From assembly GCA_016938655.1 (NCBI GenBank), contig JAFGUG010000031.1, positions 1 to 64,000 on the forward strand: a stretch of DNA of 64,000 nucleotides, written 5' to 3'. The stretch's first letter is position 1. The number at the start of each line of letters is the position of its first letter. This DNA is from Thiotrichales bacterium. Lineage in GTDB: Bacteria; Pseudomonadota; Gammaproteobacteria; Thiomicrospirales; Thiomicrospiraceae. Shown here piece after piece: positions 34,510-43,039 of the stretch. The notes under the pieces are model-generated. The model was not told the origin of the DNA and did no database searches. It saw nothing but the letters and a program-made list of their open reading frames with translations. A program made the position numbers and the translations under genes.

Positions 34510-34531
34510 AGTTAGCAGGCCTGTCAACTTT
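34510..34531. repeat. Imperfect copy of the iterated palindrome
   Basis: AAAGTTAGCAGGCCTG followed by TCAACTTT keeps the outer AAAGTT/AACTTT dyad although the core's right end has mutated (GCAGGCCTGT). It lies between the flavodoxin terminator and the anti-sigma gene. Confidence 0.7.
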
Positions 34532-34569
34532 AAAGTTTAACTCGGTAACTTCTTTTTAAGACATTTTAA

Positions 34570-35316
34570 TTAAAGCGTTAAAACAGCTCGGCCAATTGAC
34601 TGAATAGGGCCCGTTGGTTTACCGGTTGGTGAACCGGTCTCTTCTTCAACCGTTAATTCAAACAGTTGATTCTCTTCTAAAGGCGGTAAGCTGTCTAAAT
34701 TAACCGTTAAGGTTTCACCTTTTTTAACTAACCCTAGAGAAACCGGTGCGTTCCAACCGTCGGCTTTCGTCCAAAACTGCAACGCTTTTCCCTCTGGAAT
34801 TTGCACGGCACCTAAAGGGGTTAATTGTATTTTATTGGATTCACTGGCTTGAATGACCCAGCCCGGTGACTTATCTTGAGGGGCAACCAAAACGGCCATA
34901 TACACTGTTTCACCTGCTGCTTCCGGTGCGAGCTGAACTTTCACGCCCAAAATAACAGATGCAAGAAAACAGGCGGCTGCAATCCCTTGCCATACGTGTA
35001 AACTTTGCCAAAACTTTGTCCAACCTTGAACCGCTAAAGCACTCGCAGGTTCTGTTGAACGGTTTTTATCTTGTACGTGGTGTTCGCTCAATGCATCTAA
35101 GCTTCGTTCAATGCGCGCACTGAGAGGGCGAGAAGGCTTAACAGGTGGTAGGGCATCGTTTAACGGTAGGAATTGCATTTGCCAATCGTTCACCATCTTT
35201 TGCAGTGCGCTATCTTGAGCCATCTCTTTTTCAAAGTCTTGTCGTTCTTGTTCATTCAATGAACCCAGAACATACTCTCCGGCTAATAGTTGTTTTTCTT
35301 GTGTAGTGCGTTTCAT
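34570..35316 (-). CDS. Anti-sigma factor, RskA-like
   Basis: A predicted membrane anti-sigma factor holding the adjacent ECF sigma factor. The 248-residue product has an N-terminal cytosolic sigma-binding segment (QLLAGEYVLGSLNEQERQDFEKEM, residues ~7-30), one membrane helix (about 112-132, GIAAACFLASVILGV), and a C-terminal RskA-type periplasmic domain with LQFWTKADGWNAPVSLGLV. The ATG at 35316 overlaps the sigma stop (ATGA) and has AAGGAG eight bases upstream. There is no HxxxCxxC zinc motif, so it is not a ZAS-type anti-sigma. Confidence 0.88.
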   Translation of the reverse strand: MKRTTQEKQLLAGEYVLGSLNEQERQDFEKEMAQDSALQKMVNDWQMQFLPLNDALPPVKPSRPLSARIERSLDALSEHHVQDKNRSTEPASALAVQGWTKFWQSLHVWQGIAAACFLASVILGVKVQLAPEAAGETVYMAVLVAPQDKSPGWVIQASESNKIQLTPLGAVQIPEGKALQFWTKADGWNAPVSLGLVKKGETLTVNLDSLPPLEENQLFELTVEEETGSPTGKPTGPIQSIGRAVLTL

Positions 35317-35891
35317 TGCATACACTCCTTTAGCATATGTAAACTGCGTTTAATCCAAGACTTAACCGTACCGAGGGGTTTTTTAAGTTGTTGCGCAATT
35401 TCATCCTGAGTATAACCTTCCACGTAGGCATACAAAATGCAGGCTTTGCGTTCCGGTTCCAATGTTTCCAAACAGCGGTGTAGGTTGTTGGAATCACTCG
35501 AATCACTTAAACCGTCAAGCACATTCGAAACCGATGAATCAGATTCCGATAAACGTTGTTCGTCCATGATGTCGGTTAATAAATCATGATCAACATTGAC
35601 TTGTCTGTCGCTGTAACGAATGGCATTGAGGGCCAAGTTACGAGTCAGCGTGTAAATCCACCCTCGCGCAGAACCCAGTTCTGGATTAAAGCTACCTGCA
35701 TGGGTCCATATTTTTATAAACGCATCATGCACAATGTCTTCTGCCAATGCTCTATTTTGCAAAACGCGGAGCACAACAGCCAATAATCTTGCGGATTCTT
35801 GATCATACAAAGCTCGAAGTGCTTTTCGCTGACCTTTAGAGCAACCGAGCAGAGCGGCTTCATAATTAAAAGATGTTGATTGGGAGGTCAC
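35313..35891 (-). CDS. ECF-family RNA polymerase sigma factor (SigK-like)
   Basis: A group 4 sigma factor of about 192 residues from the GTG at 35891. Region 2 includes LRVLQNRALAEDIVHDAFIKIWTHAGSFNPELGSARGWIYTLTRNLALNAIR. Region 4 includes LEPERKACILYAYVEGYTQDEIAQQLKKPLGTVKSWIKRSLHML, a clear helix-turn-helix. A Ser/Asp-rich linker joins them. The frame is open 12 codons further to a TTG, but that stretch crosses a terminator hairpin (35914-35936), so the GTG is preferred. It forms an operon with the anti-sigma gene. Its signal and regulon are unknown; the DUF3455 gene upstream is the best candidate target. Confidence 0.9.
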   Translation of the reverse strand: MTSQSTSFNYEAALLGCSKGQRKALRALYDQESARLLAVVLRVLQNRALAEDIVHDAFIKIWTHAGSFNPELGSARGWIYTLTRNLALNAIRYSDRQVNVDHDLLTDIMDEQRLSESDSSVSNVLDGLSDSSDSNNLHRCLETLEPERKACILYAYVEGYTQDEIAQQLKKPLGTVKSWIKRSLHMLKECMQ

Positions 35892-35905
35892 AAAAATGAG
35901 CCTAT

Positions 35906-35936
35906 AAAGAAAAAACCCAGTATACAAAACTGGGTT
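35906..35936 (-). terminator. Terminator/attenuator between DUF3455 gene and ECF sigma gene
   Basis: The arms AACCCAGT (35914-35921) and ACTGGGTT (35929-35936) are followed on the minus strand by six T residues, about 20 bases before the sigma GTG. It ends the DUF3455 transcript and may leave a fraction of read-through into the sigma operon. Confidence 0.75.
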
Positions 35937-36033
35937 ATTTAAGTCACTCTAAAGTCGTTAGCCTGCTGGTTAAGTGTGCTTACATGATTCAGCCATCAAA
36001 ATACCAAGCGAGATTTAACGAACAGTCACTGTT

Positions 36034-36585
36034 TTATTTAGCTTTGTAAAAAACGTAATCGCCGGCGTAATTAACAACAATCTTGTGACCGATTTTATCA
36101 GTTGAACAACCCGTTGCAGGTGCCGCACCGCCTTTTAAGTTGATACGTTGAATATAAGTCACACCCGACATCATCCCGTCACGGTTTGCAGGATTGGCTT
36201 TGACTAACTGCATAGGAATGCTGCCTTTAGCTGAAGGTGAAACCGCCAGTTGCTTCCCTGTTACAGCTGAACCATCAAGCGCTTCCCATGTTGCTGGAGG
36301 TCCAAAGTAAGAAACAACGTGGTTTCCTTTAGTGTCGGTTAAGATGGCTCTTGGCCCTGCAAAAGCCCATTTTGCAGCGCCTGAATTTTTTGCATCTGCT
36401 TTACATTCCCAAGTAATGTTGCCTTTTGCATTTGTATACATTGCGACTTCGTTACCAGCAGGAACTTGAACCGCTGCAGGTAAATTTGCTTGAGAATAGC
36501 TACCAGCCAATGCTGTGTTTGAGGCGAGTAGGTATGTTGATGCGCCAACTAGTGCAAGGGCGTGAATCATAGTGGTCTTTTTCAT
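36034..36585 (-). CDS. DUF3455 family exported protein
   Basis: A 183-residue protein with a signal peptide (cleavage about after ALAGS, residues 1-28) and the DUF3455 core. Hallmarks are VQVPAGNEVAMYTNAKGNITWECKADAK, a GPRAILTDTKGNHVVSYFGPPATWEALDGSAV segment and VTYIQRINLKGGAAPATGC. Two mature Cys may pair. The family's function is not known; members often sit with ECF sigma/anti-sigma pairs, as here. A possible role in an envelope stress response is inferred only from context. Confidence 0.85.
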   Translation of the reverse strand: MKKTTMIHALALVGASTYLLASNTALAGSYSQANLPAAVQVPAGNEVAMYTNAKGNITWECKADAKNSGAAKWAFAGPRAILTDTKGNHVVSYFGPPATWEALDGSAVTGKQLAVSPSAKGSIPMQLVKANPANRDGMMSGVTYIQRINLKGGAAPATGCSTDKIGHKIVVNYAGDYVFYKAK

Positions 36586-37003
36586 GTGAAGCTCCTAATG
36601 GAATTGTAAGTAATTAATGTGTAATTTCTTGGCAACAATCATTTGCTGTTATAAGTACTACAATTCAAATTAGGATTTGGATGCACTGGGTTTAATAAAA
36701 AACTAAAAAAAGTTAATTAATGCGTGTTTGAATTTGTTTTTATTTAATTAATTCATTTAGTTATGAACTAATCAATTTTATTTTATTTTTTATATAAAAA
36801 GTTAGCAGGCCTGCTAAAACCTTAAAACCTTGGATAGTGAATCGGATGTTTGGGGAAATGAATCAATAGAGTTTGGTCAATAATGGGGAGTACTGTATAA
36901 AACTGCTTATTATTGTGCAAGACAACCGTTACATGCAGACTGAAAAGGTCATTGCAAAAACATAAACGGTTGTATTTTTAGAGAATTGACTGCATCGGCT
37001 TAT
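36586..37003. other. 418-bp AT-rich intergenic region
   Basis: This stretch lies upstream of the DUF3455 gene and downstream of the HAD phosphatase gene, which is on the same strand. AAGCTCCTAATGG near 36589 contains the DUF3455 ribosome-binding site (AGGAG on the minus strand). It is very AT-rich at 36690-36800. An extended palindrome copy is at 36802-36817. I see no open frame of note and no confident ECF-type promoter. Confidence 0.5.
36802..36817. repeat. TTAGCAGGCCTGCTAA palindrome, intergenic copy
   Basis: A 16-base perfect dyad around the iterated core, preceded by AAAAAG. It lies in a long AT-rich gap where a GC-rich word stands out strongly. Confidence 0.92.
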
Positions 37004-37657
37004 TTATCTTAAGCTAATACTTTTCCAGCCTTTTTCATTAGCGACCGCTAACAATTTATCATCACCATCCACAACCACTGGATAGGTTACTAACTCCAGC
37101 AAGGGTAAATCGTTGTGCGAGTCTGAGTAGAAGTAACTGCCCTCTAAGGTTTCATTTTCACGCTCAAGCCACTCATTCAAACGGGTCACTTTGCCTTCCT
37201 GAAAGGTCGGTACACCTTCTACTTCACCTGTATAGCGGTTATTTTTAATTTCGCCATTCGTGCCCAGCAGTTCGGCAATACCATAACGCAAGCCAATTCT
37301 GCGAGTGATAAAGGTGTTGGTGGCGGTAATAATCATGACACGATCGCCCTTGGCTTTATGCTCATCCACCAAGGCTTGCGCTTTAGGCAATAAGATCGGT
37401 TCAATAAACATTTCCATAAATTCAGCGTGCCACTGGTTTAAGGTTTCCATGCTGTGTTCACTTAATGGCTTCAAGGCAAAACGTTGATACGCCATGATAT
37501 CTAAGCAACCGGCTTTATAATCTGCATAAAACTGAGCATTTTGTGCAGCAAATGATTCAGCATTCACGTAGCCTTTTTTTACTAAAAACTCGCCCCAAGA
37601 GAAATCACTGTCGCCTGCGATTAAGGTGTTATCTAAATCAAAAATTGCTAATGCCAT
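37004..37657 (-). CDS. HAD-IB family phosphatase (SerB-like)
   Basis: A 217-residue haloacid-dehalogenase phosphatase, subfamily IB. It has the nucleophile motif FDLDNTLIAGDSD (Asp7, Asp9), motif II IITATNT, a Lys in QEGKVTRL (motif III), and YFYSDSHNDLPLLE (motif IV acidic pair). The family includes phosphoserine phosphatase-like and histidinol-phosphatase-like enzymes. The GDSDFSWGEFL opening is typical of the uncharacterised proteobacterial group near rppH. The substrate is not determinable from sequence. Confidence 0.88.
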   Translation of the reverse strand: MALAIFDLDNTLIAGDSDFSWGEFLVKKGYVNAESFAAQNAQFYADYKAGCLDIMAYQRFALKPLSEHSMETLNQWHAEFMEMFIEPILLPKAQALVDEHKAKGDRVMIITATNTFITRRIGLRYGIAELLGTNGEIKNNRYTGEVEGVPTFQEGKVTRLNEWLERENETLEGSYFYSDSHNDLPLLELVTYPVVVDGDDKLLAVANEKGWKSISLR

Positions 37658-37841
37658 GTTTTTAAACTCTTAAATTGAAATTGCGCTAATGCTACCTGAT
37701 GAATCGAGGGGCGACAAGGCTTGGGTCATAAAATCATGTTTGAAAAACTCTTTGGTGGTCATTAACAAAATTTGGATTGTAAATTGCACGAAAATTAGGC
37801 AATATTACGGTATATTTGTATTTATATGACGCTTTACAACT

Positions 37842-37879
37842 CTGTTCACGACCTTAAGCTTGTTAATCGTCGTGAACAG
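37842..37879. promoter_or_regulatory. Long inverted repeat upstream of rppH
   Basis: The perfect 11-base arms CTGTTCACGAC (37842-37852) and GTCGTGAACAG (37869-37879) flank a 16-base spacer containing TTAAGCTTG. It lies between the divergent HAD phosphatase and rppH genes, ending 37 bases before the rppH GTG. No T-run follows, so an operator or 5'-UTR stem is more likely than a terminator. Confidence 0.7.
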
Positions 37880-37916
37880 CGTGCGTAAATGCGTTCTAAA
37901 GAGTTTAAGGTTTCCC

Positions 37917-38405
37917 GTGATAGATGAAGATGGATATCGGCCAAATGTCGGTATTATTATAGCAAGTAAAGAGGGCCAACTCTTCTGGGGTAAGCGTATC
38001 CAGCAAGATGCTTGGCAGTTTCCGCAAGGGGGCATTCGACAGAATGAAACCCCACAGCAAGCGGTGTTTAGAGAGTTAAAAGAGGAAGTTGGTTTAGAAC
38101 CATCTGATGTTCGTGTGTTAGGACGAACAGAAGATTGGTTATGTTATGACCTGCCTAAGCATTTAATTCGACACTACAGCCAGCCGGTCTGCATTGGTCA
38201 AAAGCAAATTTGGTTTATGCTTGGGCTTGAAAGTGACATTGACCGCATTAATCTCAATTTGCATGATACCCCTGAGTTTGAAGATTGGGCGTGGGTAGAT
38301 TATTGGCGACCGGTTCAAGAGGTGGTCAGCTTTAAGCAGGGCGTTTATCACCAGGCTTTAACCGAACTGCAAGACGTGCTTGATAAGTTTTGGTTGCCAA
38401 AGTAA
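37917..38405 (+). CDS. rppH: RNA pyrophosphohydrolase
   Basis: RppH removes pyrophosphate from mRNA 5' ends and triggers RNase E-dependent decay. The 162-residue product (E. coli 176) starts at GTG 37917, giving MIDEDGYRPNVGIII, the standard N terminus; AAGG lies seven bases upstream. It has WQFPQGGIRQNETPQQAVFRELKEEVGL, a full Nudix box with REL.EE, and QKQIWFML. In-frame codons upstream to 37860 would add non-family residues. It ends WVDYWRPVQEVVSFKQGVY, as in other RppH. Confidence 0.95.
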   Translation: MIDEDGYRPNVGIIIASKEGQLFWGKRIQQDAWQFPQGGIRQNETPQQAVFRELKEEVGLEPSDVRVLGRTEDWLCYDLPKHLIRHYSQPVCIGQKQIWFMLGLESDIDRINLNLHDTPEFEDWAWVDYWRPVQEVVSFKQGVYHQALTELQDVLDKFWLPK

Positions 38406-38530
38406 CTAACTACTGTAAACGGCACTTAAACTTAACTGACTAAACAGAATTTAAGGTTGGACTCTCGCAGATAAACGCAGATAAAAGACCTAAATTAGCG
38501 GCTTTAACCCTGTTAAACCGTTTATAAATT

Positions 38531-38553
38531 GCCTCCAAGTTGGAGGTTTTTTT
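38531..38553 (+). terminator. Terminator downstream of rppH
   Basis: The short stem GCCTCC / GGAGGT encloses AAGTT and is followed by seven T. It is 126 bases past the rppH stop. Confidence 0.65.
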
Positions 38554-38623
38554 ATGTCTAAAAAAGCTTGTTTTTTTAGAGAACTCTATTTTATTCAACG
38601 ATTTAAGGTTTCCTTTAAAACTT

Positions 38624-38635
38624 AGCAGGCCTGCT
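38624..38635. repeat. AGCAGGCCTGCT palindrome, intergenic copy
   Basis: An exact 12-mer, preceded by TTTAAAACTT and followed by TATTTTG, in the rppH-aceE gap. Confidence 0.9.
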
Positions 38636-38854
38636 TATTTTGCTGAGGATGTAAAAATACTCAAAAAATGGTATTATGCTCCAAATTTATTGGACGGTTT
38701 GAGACGGTCAATTCGCCTTTATTTCGCCTGTTTGCGCTTAATAAAAAGTGGCTTGCTGAACACATGTTAATGTGGCTTGTTTTATCAAGATTAAATCTTT
38801 CGCGTTTTGGAAATACTAAGTAGCTGGAACCCAAAACGTTTATATCTATGTTGG

Positions 38855-38881
38855 CAATATCGATAAGAACTATCGATGTTG
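38855..38881 (+). promoter_or_regulatory. Dyad upstream of aceE (candidate operator)
   Basis: The left arm CAATATCGAT (38855-38864) and right arm ATCGATGTTG (38872-38881) match at 9 of 10 positions around the seven-base spacer AAGAACT, 63 bases before aceE. The arms do not resemble the E. coli PdhR box (AATTGGTnnnACCAATT). A transcription-factor site for pyruvate dehydrogenase control is inferred. Confidence 0.6.
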
Positions 38882-38943
38882 ACTAAACTTCAGGCTTACC
38901 CAGCTCCTGAAGAGAACGTACCAACCCATGAGGAAATCACGCT

Positions 38944-41604
38944 ATGAGCGAAAATTTTGTAGACCAAGATCCGCAAGGAACCCAAGAGTGGCTAGATGCA
39001 TTAGAAGCCATTGTTTCGTTTGAAGGATCCGATAAAGCACAACACATTATTGCGACACTGATTGAAAAAGCACGTGTCCATGGTATTGATATTCCTTATG
39101 CGGCCAACACGCCTTACTGCAATACCATTGCAGAAGAAGAGCAAGCACACTATCCGGGTAACCAAACACTTGAACAAAAAATGCGTGCCATCCTTCGTTG
39201 GAATGCGATGGCGATTGTTTCCGGTGCCAACAAAGAAACCAGCGTTGGTGGACACATTGCCTCTTACGCATCCAGTTGTACCTTATATGAAGTTGGAATG
39301 AACCACTTCTTTAAAGGGCCTAAGCACGAAAAAGGCGCAGACATGATTTTCTTCCAGGGGCACACTGCACCTGGTATGTACGCTCGCTCTTTTATGGAAG
39401 GGCGTTTAACACAAGAACAACTTAGAAACTACCGTCAAGAAGTAGGTGGTAATGGTTTATCTTCTTACCCACACCCGTGGTTAATGAGTGATTACTGGCA
39501 GTTCCCAACCGTATCGATGGGTTTAGGTCCGCTTATGGCGATCTACCAAGCACGATTCATGAAATATATGGAAGCACGTGGTTTGGCTAAAACCGACGGC
39601 CGCAAGGTTTGGGCGTTTTTAGGTGATGGTGAGATGGATGAGCCAGAATCACGTGGTGCGTTACAGCTAGCAAAACGCGAAAAGTTAGATAACTTAGTGT
39701 TTGTTATTAACTGTAACCTACAACGTTTAGATGGGCCGGTTCGAGGTAACGACAGCATCATTCAAGAATTAGAAGGCGTGTTCCGTGGAGCAGGTTGGGC
39801 CGTAACCAAAGTTATTTGGGGTTCTGAGTGGGATCGCCTCCTTAAGAAAGATACCTCTGGTAAATTAATTGAGCGTATGGGTGAAGTCGTCGATGGTGAG
39901 TACCAAGCGTACAAAGCCAAAGACGGTGCCTTCGTTCGTGAACACTTCTTCGGTAAATACCCAGAAACCGCAGCCTTAGTTGCGGACATGACCGATGACC
40001 AAATCTTTAGATTGTCACGTGGTGGCCATTCTCCTCGTAAGATATATAACGCTTATAAACGTGCCGAAGAGACCAAAGGTCAGCCAACCGTTATCCTTGC
40101 TAAAACCGTTAAGGGTTACGGCATGGGGCCATACGGAGAGTCGGCTAACACCGCTCACCAACAGAAAAAATTAGATTTTGAAGGGTATAAATACTTCCGT
40201 GACCGTTTTGCGATTCCGTTCTCAAACGAAGACCTAGAGAAAAAAGTACCGTTCTACGTTCCTGAAGACGATTCTGACGTGATGCAGTATATGCGTGAGC
40301 GTCGTGAAGCCTTAGGTGGCGCTCTACCAAGTCGTCAAGACAATGCAGAGCTATTACCGGTTCCAGACTTAGCGACATTCAAAATGCTAACAGATGGTAC
40401 GGGTGAGCGTGAAATGTCAACCACGATGGCCTTTGTTCGTATCGTCTCTATCTTGTTACGTGACAAGACGATTGGTCCACGTGTTGTCCCAATCATTCCG
40501 GATGAAGCACGTACCTTTGGTATGGAAGGGTTGTTCCGTCAGGTCGGTATTTACGATCCAGCTGGCCAGCTTTACGAGCCAATGGATAACGACCAATTGA
40601 TGTGGTACAAAGAGTCATCACAAGGTCAAGTATTTGAAGAGGGGATTAACGAAGCGGGTGCGATGGCGAACTGGATTGCCGCTTCAACCGCTTACGCAAA
40701 CTATGGCGTGAGCATGATTCCGTTCTACATCTACTACTCCATGTTTGGTTTCCAACGTATTGGTGACTTGGCTTGGGCAGCGGGTGACTCTCGTGCCCGT
40801 GGTTTCTTAATTGGTGGAACAGCAGGTCGTACAACCCTAGAGGGTGAAGGTCTGCAACACCAAGATGGTCATAACTTAATTCAGTACGATCACATTCCTA
40901 ACTGTGTCAGTTACGATCCAACGTTTGCATTCGAAATGGCCGTTATTATTCGTGACGGTATTAAACGTATGTTCAATGAAAAAGAGGACGTTTTCTATTA
41001 CATCACTGCGATGAACGAAAACTACTCACACCCTGCTATGCCAGAGGGTTCTGAAGACCATATCTTAAAAGGTCTTTATAAGTTTAAAAACTCAGACGCT
41101 AAACACAAAAACCGTGTTCAGTTGATGGGGTCTGGAACGATTTTCCGTGAAGTGATCAAAGCAGCGCAAATGCTTGAAGCGGACTGGAAGGTTTCGGCCG
41201 ATATCTGGGGTGTACCAAGTTTTAACTTGCTACGTCGCGACGGTATTGAAGCGACGCGTTGGAACACCATGAATCCAACTGCAACGCCAAAAGTGCCTTT
41301 TGCAACGCAAATGTTGCAAGGTTCGGAAGGGCCTTTCGTGGTCGCAACCGATTACATTCGTGATTACCCAGAGCGTATTCGTCAATACGTACCAGGTGAA
41401 TATTATGTATTAGGGACCGATGGTTTCGGTCGCTCTGATACCCGTGAACAGCTACGTAAGTTCTTTGAAGTCAGCAGCGAATACGTTGTGGTCGAAGCAC
41501 TGAAAGCCCTTGCGGATTCAGGCGCGATTAAAGCCGAAGTGGTTGCTCAAGCGATTGAAAAATATGGCATTGACAGCAACAAAACTTACCCAGTACACGC
41601 CTAA
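38944..41604 (+). CDS. aceE: Pyruvate dehydrogenase E1 component (homodimeric)
   Basis: The thiamine-diphosphate-dependent decarboxylase of the pyruvate dehydrogenase complex. The 886-residue product has GGHIASYASSCTLYEVGMNHF, the ThDP motif GDGEMDEPESRGALQLAKREKLDNLVFVINCN, EGINEAGAMANWIAAS and the C-terminal transketolase-like domain ending YVVVEALKALADSGAI. The length equals the E. coli enzyme (887). GAGGA lies 9 bases before the ATG. Codon use looks that of a well-expressed gene (many GGT, CGT, AAC), and no palindrome copy is found inside. Confidence 0.97.
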   Translation: MSENFVDQDPQGTQEWLDALEAIVSFEGSDKAQHIIATLIEKARVHGIDIPYAANTPYCNTIAEEEQAHYPGNQTLEQKMRAILRWNAMAIVSGANKETSVGGHIASYASSCTLYEVGMNHFFKGPKHEKGADMIFFQGHTAPGMYARSFMEGRLTQEQLRNYRQEVGGNGLSSYPHPWLMSDYWQFPTVSMGLGPLMAIYQARFMKYMEARGLAKTDGRKVWAFLGDGEMDEPESRGALQLAKREKLDNLVFVINCNLQRLDGPVRGNDSIIQELEGVFRGAGWAVTKVIWGSEWDRLLKKDTSGKLIERMGEVVDGEYQAYKAKDGAFVREHFFGKYPETAALVADMTDDQIFRLSRGGHSPRKIYNAYKRAEETKGQPTVILAKTVKGYGMGPYGESANTAHQQKKLDFEGYKYFRDRFAIPFSNEDLEKKVPFYVPEDDSDVMQYMRERREALGGALPSRQDNAELLPVPDLATFKMLTDGTGEREMSTTMAFVRIVSILLRDKTIGPRVVPIIPDEARTFGMEGLFRQVGIYDPAGQLYEPMDNDQLMWYKESSQGQVFEEGINEAGAMANWIAASTAYANYGVSMIPFYIYYSMFGFQRIGDLAWAAGDSRARGFLIGGTAGRTTLEGEGLQHQDGHNLIQYDHIPNCVSYDPTFAFEMAVIIRDGIKRMFNEKEDVFYYITAMNENYSHPAMPEGSEDHILKGLYKFKNSDAKHKNRVQLMGSGTIFREVIKAAQMLEADWKVSADIWGVPSFNLLRRDGIEATRWNTMNPTATPKVPFATQMLQGSEGPFVVATDYIRDYPERIRQYVPGEYYVLGTDGFGRSDTREQLRKFFEVSSEYVVVEALKALADSGAIKAEVVAQAIEKYGIDSNKTYPVHA

Positions 41605-41615
41605 GCAAAGTTGTT

Positions 41616-41645
41616 AACCGCTCAAAGTTGGAGCGGTTTGTTTTA
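41616..41645 (+). terminator. Hairpin between aceE and aceF (possible partial terminator)
   Basis: The arms AACCGCTC (41616-41623) and GAGCGGTT (41631-41638) enclose AAAGTTG and are followed by TGTTTT. Its position between two genes of one complex suggests partial termination or mRNA 3'-end stabilisation. Confidence 0.65.
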
Positions 41646-41698
41646 CGACTTAAACAGACGAATTAAACTTATTACAGAATTTTTAGGAAGACGATATT

Positions 41699-43027
41699 AT
41701 GGCTATCCAGCAAATTAATATTCCTGATATTGGTGATTTCGATTCAGTAGAAATCATTGAAATCTTAGTAGCTGTCGGTGACATTGTTGCCGTTGACGAC
41801 TCTTTATTAACACTCGAATCTGACAAAGCGACCATGGAGATTCCCTCTCCAGTTGCTGGAACGGTGACCAAAATTGCCGTCGAAGTGGGCGGCAGTGTGG
41901 CTGAAGGCGATTACGTTTTAGACATCGAAGTGTCCGGTGATGCAGCGGCTCCAGCAGAAGAAAAACCGGCACCTGCACCCGTTGCAGCGGCGCCAGAGCC
42001 ACCCAAAGAAGCACCGGCTCCAAAACCGGCACCGGCTCAACATGCATCCGTTGAAAACTCCCCGATTGTCGCTGCTGCGGCCAACAAGCCAGTGAATGCA
42101 CAAGACATGGGCGCAAAATCCCACGCATCGCCATCCGTTCGTGCCTTTGCCCGTAAGTTAGGGGTTGATCTTAATAACGTGACCGGAACCGGCCCTAAAG
42201 GCCGTATTCAACAAACAGACGTTGAAGCCGCAATCAAAGCTGTGATGTCTGGTGCCACTGCTGCACCCGGTCAAGCTGCGATGAGCGGAACGGGTATTCC
42301 GCCAATTCCTGAAGTCGATTTCAGCAAGTTTGGTGAAACCACAACGGAAGAGTTGGGCAGAATTAAGAAAATCTCTGGTAAATTCCTTCACGCCAGCTGG
42401 TTAAATGTGCCACACGTTACGCAGTTTGATGAAAGTGACATCACCGAGATGGATCAGTTCCGTAAAGATCAAAAAGCCGCCGCTGAGAAGCAGGGCATTA
42501 AATTAACCCCGCTTGTTTTTGTAATGAAAGCCGTGGTTAAAGCGCTACAAGACTTCCCAAGCTTCAACGCTTCACTGTCTGCGGATGGTCAATCGATTAT
42601 CAAAAAACAGTATTACAACATCGGTATCGCGGTGGATACACCAAATGGCCTAATGGTTCCAGTGGTGAAAGACGTCGATAAAAAAGGTATTTACGAACTT
42701 TCTCGTGACCTAATGGAAATTTCTGCGAAAGCCCGTGATGGTAAGTTAGGGCCAGCCGATATGGCGGGTGGAACCTTCACTATTTCGAGCTTAGGCGGCA
42801 TTGGTGGCACCCAGTTCACGCCAATCGTTAACGCTCCGGAAGTGGCGATTATGGGTCTGTCTAAAGCTAAAATGCAGCCCATTTGGAACGGGTCAGAATT
42901 CATTCCGCGTCTAATCATGCCGTTCAGTGTTTCTTACGATCACCGTGCCATTGATGGTGCAGAGGGCGTTCGCTTTACCACCACGGTTGGCAACTACCTA
43001 ACTGACCTTCGTCAGCTAATTCTTTAA
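41699..43027 (+). CDS. aceF: Dihydrolipoamide acetyltransferase (E2) of pyruvate dehydrogenase
   Basis: E2 transfers acetyl groups from lipoyl-lysine to CoA and forms the complex core. The 442-residue product has one lipoyl domain (1-78, ESDKATMEIPSP with the lipoylated Lys). An Ala/Pro-rich linker (about 80-125) follows, then a peripheral subunit-binding domain (about 141-178, SPSVRAFARKLGVDLNNVTGTGPKGRI) and a catalytic domain with SYDHRAIDGAEGV (His and Asp). Enteric E2 has three lipoyl domains; here only one is present, with a second on the adjacent E3. AGGAAG lies 7 bases before the ATG. Confidence 0.96.
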   Translation: MAIQQINIPDIGDFDSVEIIEILVAVGDIVAVDDSLLTLESDKATMEIPSPVAGTVTKIAVEVGGSVAEGDYVLDIEVSGDAAAPAEEKPAPAPVAAAPEPPKEAPAPKPAPAQHASVENSPIVAAAANKPVNAQDMGAKSHASPSVRAFARKLGVDLNNVTGTGPKGRIQQTDVEAAIKAVMSGATAAPGQAAMSGTGIPPIPEVDFSKFGETTTEELGRIKKISGKFLHASWLNVPHVTQFDESDITEMDQFRKDQKAAAEKQGIKLTPLVFVMKAVVKALQDFPSFNASLSADGQSIIKKQYYNIGIAVDTPNGLMVPVVKDVDKKGIYELSRDLMEISAKARDGKLGPADMAGGTFTISSLGGIGGTQFTPIVNAPEVAIMGLSKAKMQPIWNGSEFIPRLIMPFSVSYDHRAIDGAEGVRFTTTVGNYLTDLRQLIL

Positions 43028-43039
43028 CAGGAGCTTAAG

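Larger units (their letters stand above)
38406..38943. other. 538-bp intergenic region between rppH and aceE
   Basis: It holds a terminator (38531-38553), a tandem CGCAGATAAA pair near 38466-38485, an iterated palindrome copy (38624-38635) and a long dyad near aceE (38855-38881). A 76-codon frame at 38540 was rejected as coding. The aceE promoter is probably between 38780 and 38900, but no consensus stands out. Confidence 0.55.

Noticed and set aside
38466-38485. Tandem CGCAGATAAA pair as a possible iteron or CRISPR-like repeat
   Set aside because: Only two copies without spacers; chance is sufficient.
38540-38770. 76-codon frame between rppH and aceE
   Set aside because: It starts inside a terminator hairpin, crosses an iterated palindrome copy, has no ribosome-binding site and no protein-like pattern.
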